A DNA stretch of 64,000 bases from Paenibacillus spongiae (GTDB lineage: Bacteria; Bacillota; Bacilli; Paenibacillales; Paenibacillaceae): the NCBI RefSeq assembly GCF_024734895.1, contig NZ_CP091430.1:7255501-7319500 (forward strand), read 5' to 3'. The translations under genes were made by a program, and so were the position numbers. Positions 50,440 to 60,138 of this stretch are shown here, piece by piece. How positions within the stretch are numbered: position 1 is the first letter of the stretch; the number at the start of each line of letters is the position of its first letter. Below the pieces are notes generated by a model. That model saw nothing but the letters and a program-made list of their open reading frames with translations. It was not told the DNA's origin and made no database searches.

Positions 50440-51312
50440 TCATCCTTTGACCGCTCCCATATACACCCCTTTAACGAAATACTTCTGCAGGAATGGATAT
50501 ACCAACAAAATGGGCAAAGTTCCGACGATGACCGTCGCCATTTTCATCGATTCCGGCGTAATCGCGCTTCCGTTGATCACCAGTGATTGCATGGCGTCGC
50601 TCGATGCGGCGGTCAGCATATTTTTTAGAATGAGCTGCATCGGAAACAAATTCGCATCATTGAGGTACACCATCGCGTCGAACCAGCTGTTCCAATGGAA
50701 CACCATGCTGAACAGCCCAATGGCGGCCAGCGCCGGAGCAGCCAGCGGCACAACGATGCGCACCAGCATCTGAATCTCGGACGCGCCGTCGATCTTGCCG
50801 GCTTCGATCAGCCCGTCCGGCAGGTTCTCAATGAAAATCTTGATGACGAGCAGGCCGAAGCTGTCCACGAGATAGAGCAGAACGAGCGCCCAGATGGAGT
50901 CGATCAGACCCAGCTCCTTCACGACCAGATAAGTCGGGATCAGGCCCGCATTGAACAGAATCGTCGCAACGACGAGAAACAGCATAATATTGCGGCCCGG
51001 CAACGTCCGTACGGACAGCACGTAGGCGCCGACGACGGTCAGGAGCAGCATGAGGCCGGTGCCGATGACGCTGCGGAAGACCGAGATGCCGAACGACTTC
51101 CAGATCAGCGGTGAGACGAGAATGCGTTCGTAGGCCGCGAAGGTCGGTTCATGGGGAATGATGACGAAATAATTGCGCTTCATCATCTCCACTTGGCCCG
51201 TCAGCGACATGCCGAGCACGTAGAGCAGCGGGAAAACCGCCGAAATGACAATCAGGATGACGAGGACGTGAATGACGATTTGATAGGTTTTCTCCGACCT
51301 GGATTTATACAT
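50440..51312 (-). CDS. Sugar ABC transporter permease, LplC/YtcP type
   Basis: A 290-aa permease with six helices and the EAA loop EAGKIDGASEIQMLVRIVVP. FPLLYVLGMSLTG near the N-terminus and the C-terminal QKYFVKGVYMGAVKG are typical of the MalG side. It follows the partner permease by 24 bases and needs a shared MsmX-type ATPase, since none is encoded nearby. Confidence 0.93.
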   Translation of the reverse strand: MYKSRSEKTYQIVIHVLVILIVISAVFPLLYVLGMSLTGQVEMMKRNYFVIIPHEPTFAAYERILVSPLIWKSFGISVFRSVIGTGLMLLLTVVGAYVLSVRTLPGRNIMLFLVVATILFNAGLIPTYLVVKELGLIDSIWALVLLYLVDSFGLLVIKIFIENLPDGLIEAGKIDGASEIQMLVRIVVPLAAPALAAIGLFSMVFHWNSWFDAMVYLNDANLFPMQLILKNMLTAASSDAMQSLVINGSAITPESMKMATVIVGTLPILLVYPFLQKYFVKGVYMGAVKG

Positions 51313-51336
51313 GGCTTCCCCTCCTATAGCGATCCC

Positions 51337-52341
51337 TTACCAGATGCCGCGGCCGGACAGCTTCTTGGCGAAATAGTTGCATATGACGACAAGCGCAAGT
51401 CCGATAACCGACTGGAACAAGCCGACGGTCGCCGCCAGGCTGAACTGCAGCCTCGCCAGCCCTTCCCGGTACACCCAAGTATCGATGACATCCGCCTTAT
51501 CGAGTACGGCATCGTTATAGAACAACAGAATTTGTTCGCCGCCCGCGTTCAACAGGAAGCCCAGATTGATGCATAGCACGAACGTGACGACCGGCATGAT
51601 GCTCGGGAACGTAATATGCCGCATGCGCTTGAGCGGGCCTGCGCCGTCGATAACGGCCGCCTCGTACAACTGCGCATCGACGGTAGACAAGGCGGCCAGA
51701 TAGATAATCGTGCTCCAGCCGATTTCCTTCCACAGCGCCGAACCGATCAGAATCGGCCGGAACCATGATGAATCAAGCAGAAATTCATGCCGGTCGAATC
51801 CGAAAGCCGCCAGCATATTGTTGACGAAGCCCGAGCCGACCGAGAAAAAGCCGAATACGACGCCGAACACGATCACCCAAGAGAAGAAGTGCGGAATATA
51901 GACGAGCGTCTGCAGCCAGCGCTTGAGCCGCCTGGTCGCCATATCGTGGAACATGATCGCCAGAATGATCGGCGGCAGGAAGCCGCAGACGAGCCGGAGC
52001 ACGCTGATCTCAATCGTATTGCTGATGACGTTCGGAATGTCCGGCGACAAGAAGATGTCTTTGAAATTTTGCAGGCCGACCCACGGGCTCTGGAATACGC
52101 CCGATCCCAGCTGCAGCTCCTTGAAGGCTACAACCCAGGCCAGCAGGATCGGCCAATATTTGAACACCAGGAAGTACGCCAATACGGGAATAAACAGCAA
52201 ATAGAGCGTACGGTGCTGTTGAATGCGCTTCCACAAAGATGGTTTGCGGCCAGCGGATAATCCTGCCGTTCCCGGATTCCCCACACCGGGTACTGCGACG
52301 GCTGCCGTCTTGCCCGCCGATGGCCTTCTTGCTTCGGACAT
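51337..52341 (-). CDS. Sugar ABC transporter permease, LplB/YteP type
   Basis: A 334-aa permease with six helices after an N-terminal basic tail (LWKRIQQHRTLYLLFIPVL). The EAA loop is EAAVIDGAGPLKRMRHITFP. MalF-side partner of the next gene. A catabolite-repression-like site lies 19 bases upstream. ATG at 52341 follows GGGAGG. Confidence 0.93.
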   Translation of the reverse strand: MSEARRPSAGKTAAVAVPGVGNPGTAGLSAGRKPSLWKRIQQHRTLYLLFIPVLAYFLVFKYWPILLAWVVAFKELQLGSGVFQSPWVGLQNFKDIFLSPDIPNVISNTIEISVLRLVCGFLPPIILAIMFHDMATRRLKRWLQTLVYIPHFFSWVIVFGVVFGFFSVGSGFVNNMLAAFGFDRHEFLLDSSWFRPILIGSALWKEIGWSTIIYLAALSTVDAQLYEAAVIDGAGPLKRMRHITFPSIMPVVTFVLCINLGFLLNAGGEQILLFYNDAVLDKADVIDTWVYREGLARLQFSLAATVGLFQSVIGLALVVICNYFAKKLSGRGIW

Positions 52342-52359
52342 GCTTGTTCCTCCCTTTCG

Positions 52360-52373
52360 TGATAGCGCTTTCT
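52360..52373 (-). promoter_or_regulatory. Probable catabolite-responsive element (cre)
   Basis: AGAAAGCGCTATCA differs from TGAAANCGNTNNCA essentially at the first base. It lies between the operon promoter region and the permease ribosome binding site, where CcpA would block transcription. Confidence 0.7.
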
Positions 52374-52518
52374 AAAGCTCATTCTATCATGCTGATTCTA
52401 AGGGAATGTTCATTGTGCGATTGAAAATGTACACGGTGGAACTGTATCCGCTTCAGGAAATCATTAGGGTAGTACTCTGGATAATGGAAGTTAATGTATT
52501 CGCTTACGATTACAAAAC

Positions 52519-53406
52519 TTACAACCAACGGTAACGATTGCGGTAATCGCTCGGATTTTCACCGAAACGGGATTTGAACAGCCTGGAGAAATAATGGACG
52601 CTATTGAAATGGAGCGAAGCCGCGATAGCGGTCACCGACCGGTCGGATTCTTGCAGCATCGCTTTGGAAGCTTCCAGCTTGCGCGCCAGATGATAACCGT
52701 GCGGAGAATCGCCATAGATGCGCCGGAATAGCCTCGAGGCATAATCATGACCGTATGGCGACCAGGCTTCCAGCCAGCCCGGATCGTACGCTTCCCTGGC
52801 CAGTTCGTCGAGCTTGCCTTTAATGAACGTAATATGCAGAAGACGCGGATCGTCCGACTGCCCGCCGCCGGAAAGTGTACGGGACGTCCGTCCGAGCAGC
52901 TGCAGCAGAATGCCGCGCAGAATGAGCGGGCTGAACGAATCGTTCTTGCGGAACTCCGCAACCGATTCCTGAAACAATGCCCTCGGCCAGCCCCCTGTTT
53001 CGAGGCAGGCCGCAACGCCCGGCAGACGGGGCTGCCCCGCCGGTACATCATGCAGGTCGGTCAGGTTGCTTGCAGGTTCGATCATGAGCCCGCCCGGAGC
53101 CGTCCATTCTTCCTCGCCCGAACGTACATATGGCTTGAAATGCAGGCCGAACAGCGTGAACGGGTCATGATCGTCGGCCCGGAACCAATGTGGCTCACCT
53201 GGACCATAATAGAAGAGCTGACCCGGTCTGACGTCGAATCGCTGTCCGGTGATGACGGCTTCGCCGGTGCCCCTTTCTACATAGATAAATTGATGATCGT
53301 GTATGAAACGGGGGCCGAACGATTCCCCTCCGCTGCAAATTAGCCGGTTGGCATAGCGGACGGCAGGGTACAGTGTCTCCTGCGTCAAATCGCGATTCAT
53401 CTTCAT
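52519..53406 (-). CDS. AraC-family regulator with cupin sensor domain
   Basis: A 295-aa protein. The N-terminal cupin-like domain (IHDHQFIYVERGTGEAVITG, GQLFYYGPGEPHWFRAD) binds a sugar-type ligand in this family. The C-terminal pair of helix-turn-helices is PYGHDYASRLFRRIYGDSPH and SLHFNSVHYFSRLFKSRFGE. ATG at 53406 with GGAGG 7 bases upstream; a longer frame to 53469 lacks support. It lies just ahead of module 1 and probably adds ligand-specific control to the two-component pair. Confidence 0.9.
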   Translation of the reverse strand: MKMNRDLTQETLYPAVRYANRLICSGGESFGPRFIHDHQFIYVERGTGEAVITGQRFDVRPGQLFYYGPGEPHWFRADDHDPFTLFGLHFKPYVRSGEEEWTAPGGLMIEPASNLTDLHDVPAGQPRLPGVAACLETGGWPRALFQESVAEFRKNDSFSPLILRGILLQLLGRTSRTLSGGGQSDDPRLLHITFIKGKLDELAREAYDPGWLEAWSPYGHDYASRLFRRIYGDSPHGYHLARKLEASKAMLQESDRSVTAIAASLHFNSVHYFSRLFKSRFGENPSDYRNRYRWL

Positions 53407-53566
53407 AGCGACGCCTCCTGTCAAGGTCTTAATCGCCCTCAATGTAGCACATCGACCGATAAAGTACAAATGAGTCCCGCCGCAGCCAAAGACGTCCGCG
53501 CGCCGCCGTACTATGCTGTTCTTAACACTAGTCGAACTATTTTCAACTCGTCATTATTTTTATGTA

Positions 53567-53818
53567 CACGCTTCCGAAGCTAGTTTTTGCTCGACTGACG
53601 TCGGGCACAGCACGCAAAAACTTATGCCTATGCTTCCGATGCCAGTTTTGTTGCGACGTAGTTTCACTGTAGTATCACTCCACAAAACTTAAGCACACGC
53701 TTCCGAAGCTAGTTTTTGCTCGACTGACGTCGGGCACAGCACGCAAAAACTTATGCCTATGCTTCCGATGCCAGTTTTGTTGCGACGTAGTTCACTGTAG
53801 TATCACTCCACAAAACTT
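53567..53818. repeat. Two tandem copies of a 129-bp hairpin repeat
   Basis: Unit 1 53567-53695 and unit 2 53696-53818 differ by a single-base indel near the end and are otherwise nearly identical. Each contains GCTTCCGAAGC, arms AGTTTTTGC/GCAAAAACT and AGTTTTG/CAAAACT. The second hairpin resembles, in reverse orientation, the repeat at 59.8-60.1 kb. The array lies upstream of the PhyH gene, in a 427-bp gap (53407-53833) with no other gene. Confidence 0.9.
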
Positions 53819-53833
53819 TCAGGAGGTTCCACC

Positions 53834-54784
53834 ATGTCCACCCCCTTAACAGACAACGACAAGAAGCCCATTGCGTCAGAACTCCGGGATGCCACGCCGC
53901 TGCTTGACGATCCGGAGGCCCTCCGGGCGCAAGCCTCCGCAGACGGGTACCTGTACTTCCGCGGATTTCTGGAACGGGAAGAGGTTATGAATGTTCGTAA
54001 AGAGATATTGGAGATCATAAGCCGCGACGGCCTTCTCGATCCGGCTCATCCTTTCATGGAAGGAATGACGCTTCCGGAAGAAGTGCACCGATATACGCAG
54101 GAGGAAATCTCCTGGAACGGTGTCGGTGTACCCATGCACTTATACCATGAAGTGCAAAAGCTCGAGTCCTTCCATGCTTTGGCTCACCATCCGCGGCTAA
54201 TCGCGATGTACCGGACGCTGTTCGGAGAAACGCCTTTCGTTCATCCGCGCAATATCGGCCGGATCATGCTGCCCCATCAGGATCAGAAGGTGACGCCGTC
54301 GCATCAGGATTTCCTGCACATTCAAGGTGCAGACAATACGTGGACGTGCTGGATGCCGATCGGAGATATTCCCAAATCTCTCGGTGGGCTTACGGTTCTG
54401 AAGGGAAGCCGGCAAGCAGGGCTGCTTGGCGTAACGGAAGCGCCCGGCGCCGGCGGTCTGGAGAGCATTCTGTGCGGGCTGAATTACGAGTGGCAAACCT
54501 GCGATTATCAAGCCGGCGATATTCTCACGTTCCACAGCCATACCGTCCACAAATCGACGCCGAACCATATCCCGAACCAGCTTCGTCTATCCTGCGACTA
54601 CCGCTATCAGCCGCTGAGCGCGCCGATCGAGAACAATTCCCTGCTCCCTCACGGTCCTTATGCGTGGGACGAATTATACGAGGGCTGGAGCAGAACCGAC
54701 CTTCAGTTCTATTGGCAGAAAGAAACGTTCGACTTCAAGCCGTTCGATGTCTCCATACGGTGGCAGCAGGAGAAAATTTGCTAA
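53834..54784 (+). CDS. Phytanoyl-CoA dioxygenase family protein
   Basis: A 316-aa Fe(II)/2-oxoglutarate dioxygenase-fold protein. HxD iron ligands in PSHQDFLH (His157, Asp159), the distal His in HSHTVHKSTPN (His239), and an Arg for 2-oxoglutarate in RLSCDYRYQP. SLGGLTVLKGSRQAG is typical of the fold. The substrate is unknown. The only plus-strand gene between two minus-strand sugar modules. GGAGG precedes ATG 53834. Together with 15963-17375 this window has two PhyH-family genes. Confidence 0.9.
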   Translation: MSTPLTDNDKKPIASELRDATPLLDDPEALRAQASADGYLYFRGFLEREEVMNVRKEILEIISRDGLLDPAHPFMEGMTLPEEVHRYTQEEISWNGVGVPMHLYHEVQKLESFHALAHHPRLIAMYRTLFGETPFVHPRNIGRIMLPHQDQKVTPSHQDFLHIQGADNTWTCWMPIGDIPKSLGGLTVLKGSRQAGLLGVTEAPGAGGLESILCGLNYEWQTCDYQAGDILTFHSHTVHKSTPNHIPNQLRLSCDYRYQPLSAPIENNSLLPHGPYAWDELYEGWSRTDLQFYWQKETFDFKPFDVSIRWQQEKIC

Positions 54785-54791
54785 ATGACGG

Positions 54792-54843
54792 AAAGGCCTC
54801 CATCCTCTATTCATACCGGGGATCGGGGCCTTTGTCAGTTCAT
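54792..54843 (+). terminator. Probable terminator of the PhyH gene
   Basis: Arms AAAGGCC/GGCCTTT enclosing a long loop, 8 bases after the stop. Confidence 0.6.
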
Positions 54844-54894
54844 GAATTAAAAAAACTGCCGATCCGATTACGAATCAACAGTTTCAACTTCTCC

Positions 54895-56073
54895 CTAGGA
54901 TAAAGGAGCCTTCATTCCCGATTGCCGGTATTCCGACGGCGATACCCCATACTTCTTTCTAAATACGGTCGAAAAATGGCGCATATCCTGATAGCCGATC
55001 CGCTCGGCCACCTCGGCCAGCTTCAGCTTCGGATTGCTCAGCAGCTGCTCCGCCTTCTCCATTCGTAACTGGATGACATACTCCTTGAATCCATGTCCCG
55101 TCTTCTGCTTGAACAGCTGGCTGAAATAGACCGGATTCAAGTAAACAATCGATGCCACCTTCTCCAGCGACAAGTCCTCCTGATAATGGGTCCGGATATA
55201 CTGCTGCGCCACCTCGACCGCGCGCTCGCCTCCCGATGAGTAGTGTTCGTACACTTGGGTTGTAGAGGCCCGGCCCAACCGCCGCACTTCCTCCGGAACC
55301 GCATCGAAATGCTCGATAAGACCGGAATGCATGATCTGGAACGGAACCTTCAAATAACGGATCAGATGCTTTCTCAGCTCATCCAGCAGGGCAGCCAGCG
55401 TGCTCTCGCTGCTCACCGTAACGAGTCCCAGCATACTCTTATGGTCATGTATCGCTACAAAGCCCCGGCCATGCTTTTCGATCAACTCGCTTAATACATT
55501 TTCAATGATGAAATGCTCCAGATTCACAGCCTTGTCGCTCTCCATCTTGACCATGATGAGATAGAACGAAGGATGGCTTTCCATGAACGGCTCCAAATTG
55601 ATCCGGCCGGTATCCAAGCCTGACGCAAACCGCTGAAAAACGGCTTCACGCAAATATTTCCGCCCGCTCATCAGCAGCTCAGTCTCTTCCATCATTCCTA
55701 TTTCCCGGGCAATCTCCTCGCTCAGCTTGCCGATCATCTCCGTCAGCGCATCCTTGCCGATTGGCTTGAGCAAATAATCCTTGGCCCCGAGACGAACCGC
55801 TTCTTGGGCGTAGGCAAATTCCGAATAGGCGGAGATGACCACCCATTTGACATGAGGATGCGTGTGACGGGAAATACGCATCAGCTCCAGACCGGTCATG
55901 CCCGGCATTAGAATATCCGTCAGCACAATGTGTATATGATGCTTCCGAAGCAGACCGGCAGCCTCCTCCGGATTGGAAGCCTGAAAGGTGCGGTATTGCG
56001 GAAACCGATTGTGCAGCGTTCGCTGAATCCCTTCCCGTATAGTCGTTTCGTCGTCAACGATCAGTATGTTCAT
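54895..56073 (-). CDS. YesN-type response regulator, sugar module 2
   Basis: A 392-aa regulator. Receiver domain with Asp pair in IVDDETT, phospho-acceptor in IVLTDILMPGMTG and Lys in AKDYLLKPIG. The C-terminal AraC-type helix-turn-helix has YLNPVYFSQLFKQKTGHGF and ERIGYQDMRHFSTVFRKKYG. ATG at 56073 lies 20 bases inside the kinase gene. It likely activates the module 2 transporter. Confidence 0.92.
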   Translation of the reverse strand: MNILIVDDETTIREGIQRTLHNRFPQYRTFQASNPEEAAGLLRKHHIHIVLTDILMPGMTGLELMRISRHTHPHVKWVVISAYSEFAYAQEAVRLGAKDYLLKPIGKDALTEMIGKLSEEIAREIGMMEETELLMSGRKYLREAVFQRFASGLDTGRINLEPFMESHPSFYLIMVKMESDKAVNLEHFIIENVLSELIEKHGRGFVAIHDHKSMLGLVTVSSESTLAALLDELRKHLIRYLKVPFQIMHSGLIEHFDAVPEEVRRLGRASTTQVYEHYSSGGERAVEVAQQYIRTHYQEDLSLEKVASIVYLNPVYFSQLFKQKTGHGFKEYVIQLRMEKAEQLLSNPKLKLAEVAERIGYQDMRHFSTVFRKKYGVSPSEYRQSGMKAPLS

Positions 56074-57898
56074 CGATCTTCCTGCCTTTCGAAGGAAGCG
56101 GCATGGCGATCGTAACCGTCGTTCCCGCCCCTTCTTTGCTTTCGATCCGAAGACCGTACTGCTCCCCGAACATGAGGACGATCCTGCGGTGCACGTTTGG
56201 AAGTCCGATCCCCCGGCGCTTCATAACCGCCCGATCCCCTGCAGTACCGCCATTTGCGGCCGATACATGCCCCTCATTGCCGCGGATCGCGGAGCTTCCA
56301 TCCGACAGTGCCGTCTGCAGCTCGGTCAGCGTGCGTTCATCCATGCCTATTCCGTTATCTTCAATGACAATGCACAGCTCGCGCTGCGTCGTTCTCGTAT
56401 AAACCTGAAGCAAGCCTGGACGATTGAGCGGCTCCAGGCCGCTCTTGACCGCATTCTCGATAATCGGCTGAATCGTCATCTTCGGCAGCATCACATCCAG
56501 CCAGGCGTCGTCGATGCGAATTTCGGTTCGAACCCTGCCCTCCAGCCGGTTCTCGATGATCGTCAAGTAGTGGCGCATCTGATCGAGCTCCTGGCGGAGC
56601 GTCGTCCTGGAGGCCTCCTGCCAGTCGCTGCTGTACCGGAACATATGCGACAGCGCCAGAATCACCCGTCCCAGCCGGTCATTCTCCCTCTCGTCCAGCA
56701 TCCAATAAATCATATCTAACGTATTGTATAGAAAATGCGGATTGACCTGCGATTGCAGCGCCTGCAGCTCCGCATTCTTCTCGCTGATCGAGGCGAGCGT
56801 GATCCGTTCGATCAGCTCATCCATCCGGTGCACCATCCGGTTGAAGGAGGATACCAGACTGTTGATTTCTTCGAATGAATTGACGTTTACCGTCCCCGTG
56901 AAATTCCCCATCTCGACCTGGCGCATCTGACGGATCAGCAGCTTCAGCGGCGAAGCGATATTACGGGAAATCAAGGTGGCCAGTGCTGTAGACATCACGA
57001 CTAACAGGAGTACGACGATCAGCAAATACTTTCTCGCTTCCACAACCTGCGCATTGATATCGGCTTTGGGCGTCAGACCGAAGACCGTCCAATCCGCCAG
57101 CTCCGCCTTCGCCGCGACAATCAGCTGATCGGTGCTCTTGTCGACGATGACATGATCGCTATCCGGCCGCGGCAGGCCGGAGAAGGACGGCGTCTCCACA
57201 CCATCCTTCTCTGTCGTCGCAATAATGCGGTTCTCGTTATTTGCGATGTACACGCGGCTGTTCGGACTGATTGTCACATTGGACATCGCGGCCCAAATCG
57301 GCTTCGGGTCGGTCTCGATAAAGACAACTCCGATTTTCTTGTACGTGTCCAAATCGTATAGCTGACGGCCGAAGACGAATACCGCTTCCTTCTGCATCGT
57401 ATTGATGACCGATCCGTCATACAATCCCATCCACACCATCTCGCCGCTCGAATCCTTCAGCTTCTTGAACCAGTCCGTATCGGTAAAGCCCGGATCAATT
57501 ACTCCTGCAAAACGCTTCTCGTAGTTATACAGCTTGCCTTTATGTGTTACGACATGTATGCCGATAATATCTTCCCTTGAATAGAATGCAGCTCCTAGTA
57601 TATTCGTAATCGAGCGTTCCATATTCGCACTGGCCGCCGGATTCGTCTCTTTATCTCTCAGCTCCAGCAGGCGCAGCAGCTCGTAGTTGCTGTTGAGCGA
57701 TTTCGTTACGCTGTCATACCCTTCGAGCAGCAGGTCAAACAGACCAGCCGTCTGGGAAATATTTTTCTCAGCCATATCGCCGATCTTGTCGTGAATGATC
57801 TCCGTCGTACTCCGGTAATACAGGTAGCTTCCGATGATCAGAAGAGCCATCATACAGGAGAGAAACAACAGGAACAGCCGGTTATGAATGGAATGCAT
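56054..57898 (-). CDS. YesM-type sensor histidine kinase, sugar module 2
   Basis: A 614-aa kinase. N-terminal helix RLFLLFLSCMMALLIIGSYL, an outer domain of about 250 residues (probably dCache-like), a second helix near 290, HAMP (NIASPLKLLIRQMRQVEMGN), and the kinase motif SQVNPHFLYNTLD with the phospho-His. N-box IIENAVKSG and DNGIGM follow. I prefer ATG at 57898 (MHSIHNRL); a TTG at 57916 is an alternative. Encoded 95 bases after the permease gene of module 2. Confidence 0.9.
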   Translation of the reverse strand: MHSIHNRLFLLFLSCMMALLIIGSYLYYRSTTEIIHDKIGDMAEKNISQTAGLFDLLLEGYDSVTKSLNSNYELLRLLELRDKETNPAASANMERSITNILGAAFYSREDIIGIHVVTHKGKLYNYEKRFAGVIDPGFTDTDWFKKLKDSSGEMVWMGLYDGSVINTMQKEAVFVFGRQLYDLDTYKKIGVVFIETDPKPIWAAMSNVTISPNSRVYIANNENRIIATTEKDGVETPSFSGLPRPDSDHVIVDKSTDQLIVAAKAELADWTVFGLTPKADINAQVVEARKYLLIVVLLLVVMSTALATLISRNIASPLKLLIRQMRQVEMGNFTGTVNVNSFEEINSLVSSFNRMVHRMDELIERITLASISEKNAELQALQSQVNPHFLYNTLDMIYWMLDERENDRLGRVILALSHMFRYSSDWQEASRTTLRQELDQMRHYLTIIENRLEGRVRTEIRIDDAWLDVMLPKMTIQPIIENAVKSGLEPLNRPGLLQVYTRTTQRELCIVIEDNGIGMDERTLTELQTALSDGSSAIRGNEGHVSAANGGTAGDRAVMKRRGIGLPNVHRRIVLMFGEQYGLRIESKEGAGTTVTIAMPLPSKGRKIDEHTDR

Positions 57899-57967
57899 AC
57901 CCCGTGCCCGAGCCAAATCGAAGTCATCCCCTTTCCTAAAGGCATATCATCACATCTTATCACAGGA

Positions 57968-58003
57968 AACAAAAAGAAAGAGAAGGGTGAAATTATCCCT
58001 TCA
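57968..58003 (-). terminator. Hairpin at the end of the module 2 permease genes
   Basis: Arms GAAGGG/CCCTTC overlapping the permease stop, followed by TCTTTCTTTTTG on the minus strand. It may reduce read-through into the kinase gene. Confidence 0.6.
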
Positions 58004-58871
58004 CCGCTCCCGCGACCATACCTTTCGTTATTTTATCCGCCAGCAGGAAATAAATGATGATGACCGGCAGCGCGCCGAGTACGAGGAACGCCCCGATAGC
58101 TCCATAATTGACGGAATATTGGCTGACAAAGCTGTTGACCCCGAATGGCAGCGTCTTAAGCCGCTCGGAGGAGATGAATGTCGCCGCCATAATATATTCG
58201 TTCCAGATGTTAATGAACGTCAAGATGCACACGGTCATCATCGGAGGAACGGAAATCGGCAGAATGATGCTCCGGAAGATCCGGAAGATGCCAGCGCCGT
58301 CGACGACCGCGGATTCCTCGATTTCATGAGGGATGGATTTCATGAAGCCGCTCAAGATAAATACGGCGATCGGCGTTTGGAACGCTATATATGGCAGAAT
58401 GAGCGAGAGATGCGTGTTCAGAATGCCGAGGTTCTTGAAAATAATCATGAGCGGCAGCAGCGTCGCCTGCATCGGAATCATCATTCCGATCAGGAACAGC
58501 ACGAGAACCGCTGGTCCGTAACGCCATCTGAAGCGTCCGATAGCGAATGATGCCAGCGTGCTCAGCAGCAGGACGCCGACCATCGTCACCGTGGTAACGA
58601 AGAGGCTGTTATACAAATATTTGAAATAGTTGCCGGACTCGATGGCATTGGTGAAATTCACCCATTGCGGCGAAGCCGGCAGGGAGAAGAAGCTGCCGGA
58701 CAATATCTCCTCATTGGTCTTGAGCGAATAAATCAGCAGCCAGAGGAGCGGATACAGCTGCGTGACGAACAGAACGGACAACAGCACGACAACGATCGCC
58801 TTCGTCAGGGAGAACGGTTTGCGACCGATTCTCTCGACGCGATTAGCTGCTGCCGGAAGGGCCTGACTCAT
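57993..58871 (-). CDS. Sugar ABC transporter permease (MalG type)
   Basis: A 292-aa permease with six helices and the EAA loop EESAVVDGAGIFRIFRSIILP. QLYPLLWLLIYSLKTNEEIL is typical of the MalG/AraQ group, which transports mono- and oligosaccharides. It follows its partner by 17 bases. The ATPase is missing from the cluster. Confidence 0.93.
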   Translation of the reverse strand: MSQALPAAANRVERIGRKPFSLTKAIVVVLLSVLFVTQLYPLLWLLIYSLKTNEEILSGSFFSLPASPQWVNFTNAIESGNYFKYLYNSLFVTTVTMVGVLLLSTLASFAIGRFRWRYGPAVLVLFLIGMMIPMQATLLPLMIIFKNLGILNTHLSLILPYIAFQTPIAVFILSGFMKSIPHEIEESAVVDGAGIFRIFRSIILPISVPPMMTVCILTFINIWNEYIMAATFISSERLKTLPFGVNSFVSQYSVNYGAIGAFLVLGALPVIIIYFLLADKITKGMVAGAVKG

Positions 58872-58888
58872 GCCGCAGCCTCCTCTCT

Positions 58889-59779
58889 TTAAGTGAATTT
58901 TTTCTCCAGTCGGTTAAAGACGAGGTTGATAATTAGCGTTGCCAACAGACACAAACCAACCAGGAAAGCGGCGATCGCGCTGCCATACCCATATTTCATG
59001 GACAGGAAGGACATGTTGTACATATGGGTGGAAATGACGTCTGTCGCATGTGCCGGTCCGCCGCCCGTCATGACCATGATCATGTCGAATGCCTGCAGGG
59101 AGCCGATAAAGGCGAGGACGATCGATATTTTGATAATCGGAATATTCATCGGTAAGGTGATGTACCAGTCGGCTTTCAAGCCGTCGGCGCCATCGATCTT
59201 GGCCGCTTCGTAGATATCGGCCGGGATATTCTGAATGCCGGTGAACTGGATCAGCGTATGATAGCCCAGATACTGCCACAGGGCGACAAAGTAGAGCGCG
59301 TACATCGCGACGCTTGGATCCGTCAGCCAAGACCGCGTCCAGCTGTCCAGATGAACCGCTTCGAGGACTTGGTTCAGCATGCCGCCCATTGAGGCGGGAT
59401 TATAGATGGTTTTCCACAGTTGGCCGATGATGACGACCGATAAAATAACGGGCAGAAAATAGCTGGATACAAGAAAATTCGGTTTCTTGATAAACCGGTT
59501 GAGCAGAATGGCCACGAACAGCGCGACCGGAATTTCCGCCATGGAGAACACGGCAAACATGAGCGTTCGGCGGACCGAAGGCCAGAATACCGGATCGTCG
59601 AACAGCAGCTTTTGGAAATTTTGCAGCCCAATAAATTTGGACTCGCCAATTCCGTTCCAATCCAGCAGACCGCTGTAGACCGAGACGAGGATCGGCACAA
59701 ACACCAGGCCGACGTAAAGCAGCAAACAGGGCAGAACAAAAGCGGCTATCGTCCACTTGGAGACTTTAAGCACATTCAA
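58889..59779 (-). CDS. Sugar ABC transporter permease (MalF/UgpA type)
   Basis: A 296-aa permease with six helices, LPCLLLYVGLVFVPILVSVYSGLLDWNG at the start and the EAA loop EAAKIDGADGLKADWYITLP. Partner of the next gene. It lies after the binding-protein gene but is separated from it by 359 bp of hairpin repeats. Confidence 0.93.
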   Translation of the reverse strand: MNVLKVSKWTIAAFVLPCLLLYVGLVFVPILVSVYSGLLDWNGIGESKFIGLQNFQKLLFDDPVFWPSVRRTLMFAVFSMAEIPVALFVAILLNRFIKKPNFLVSSYFLPVILSVVIIGQLWKTIYNPASMGGMLNQVLEAVHLDSWTRSWLTDPSVAMYALYFVALWQYLGYHTLIQFTGIQNIPADIYEAAKIDGADGLKADWYITLPMNIPIIKISIVLAFIGSLQAFDMIMVMTGGGPAHATDVISTHMYNMSFLSMKYGYGSAIAAFLVGLCLLATLIINLVFNRLEKKFT

Positions 59780-59797
59780 ACTTTTCGCCTCCTAAAA

Positions 59798-60080
59798 GTT
59801 TTGTTGTGGTGATATTACTACTGTGAATCAGCATCGCAACAAAACTTGCTTCGTAAGCATGAGCTTCGTTTTGTGGAGCATAACTTCATTGATTCCACTT
59901 CGGAACTTTGCTTCGTAAGCATAGGCTTCGTTTTGTTGTGGTGATATTACTACTGTGAATCAGCATCGCAACAAAACTTGCTTCGTAAGCATGAGCTTCG
60001 TTTTACGGAGCATAACTTCATTGATTCCACTTCGGAACAAAACTTACTTCGTAAGCATGAGCTTCGTTTTGTGGAGCATT
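59798..60080. repeat. Two-plus tandem copies of a 132-bp hairpin repeat
   Basis: Unit 1 59798-59929, unit 2 60930-equivalent position 59930-60061, and a partial third copy. Each has arms AAGTTTTGTTG/CAACAAAACTT with a 30-base loop, then TGCTTCGTAAGCA-type palindromes. The hairpin matches the second one of the 53.6-kb repeats in opposite orientation. It lies inside the module 2 operon between binding protein and permease, in a 359-bp gene-free gap. Confidence 0.88.
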
Positions 60081-60100
60081 ACAGTACACTTCCAATAGGA

Positions 60101-60122
60101 AAGGGGTTCATTCGAACCCCTT
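60101..60122 (-). terminator. Hairpin just after the module 2 binding-protein gene
   Basis: Perfect arms AAGGGGTTC/GAACCCCTT with a 4-base loop, 16 bases after the stop, without a T-run. It may stabilise or limit the transcript. Confidence 0.65.
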
Positions 60123-60138
60123 CACACCGAAATCATCC

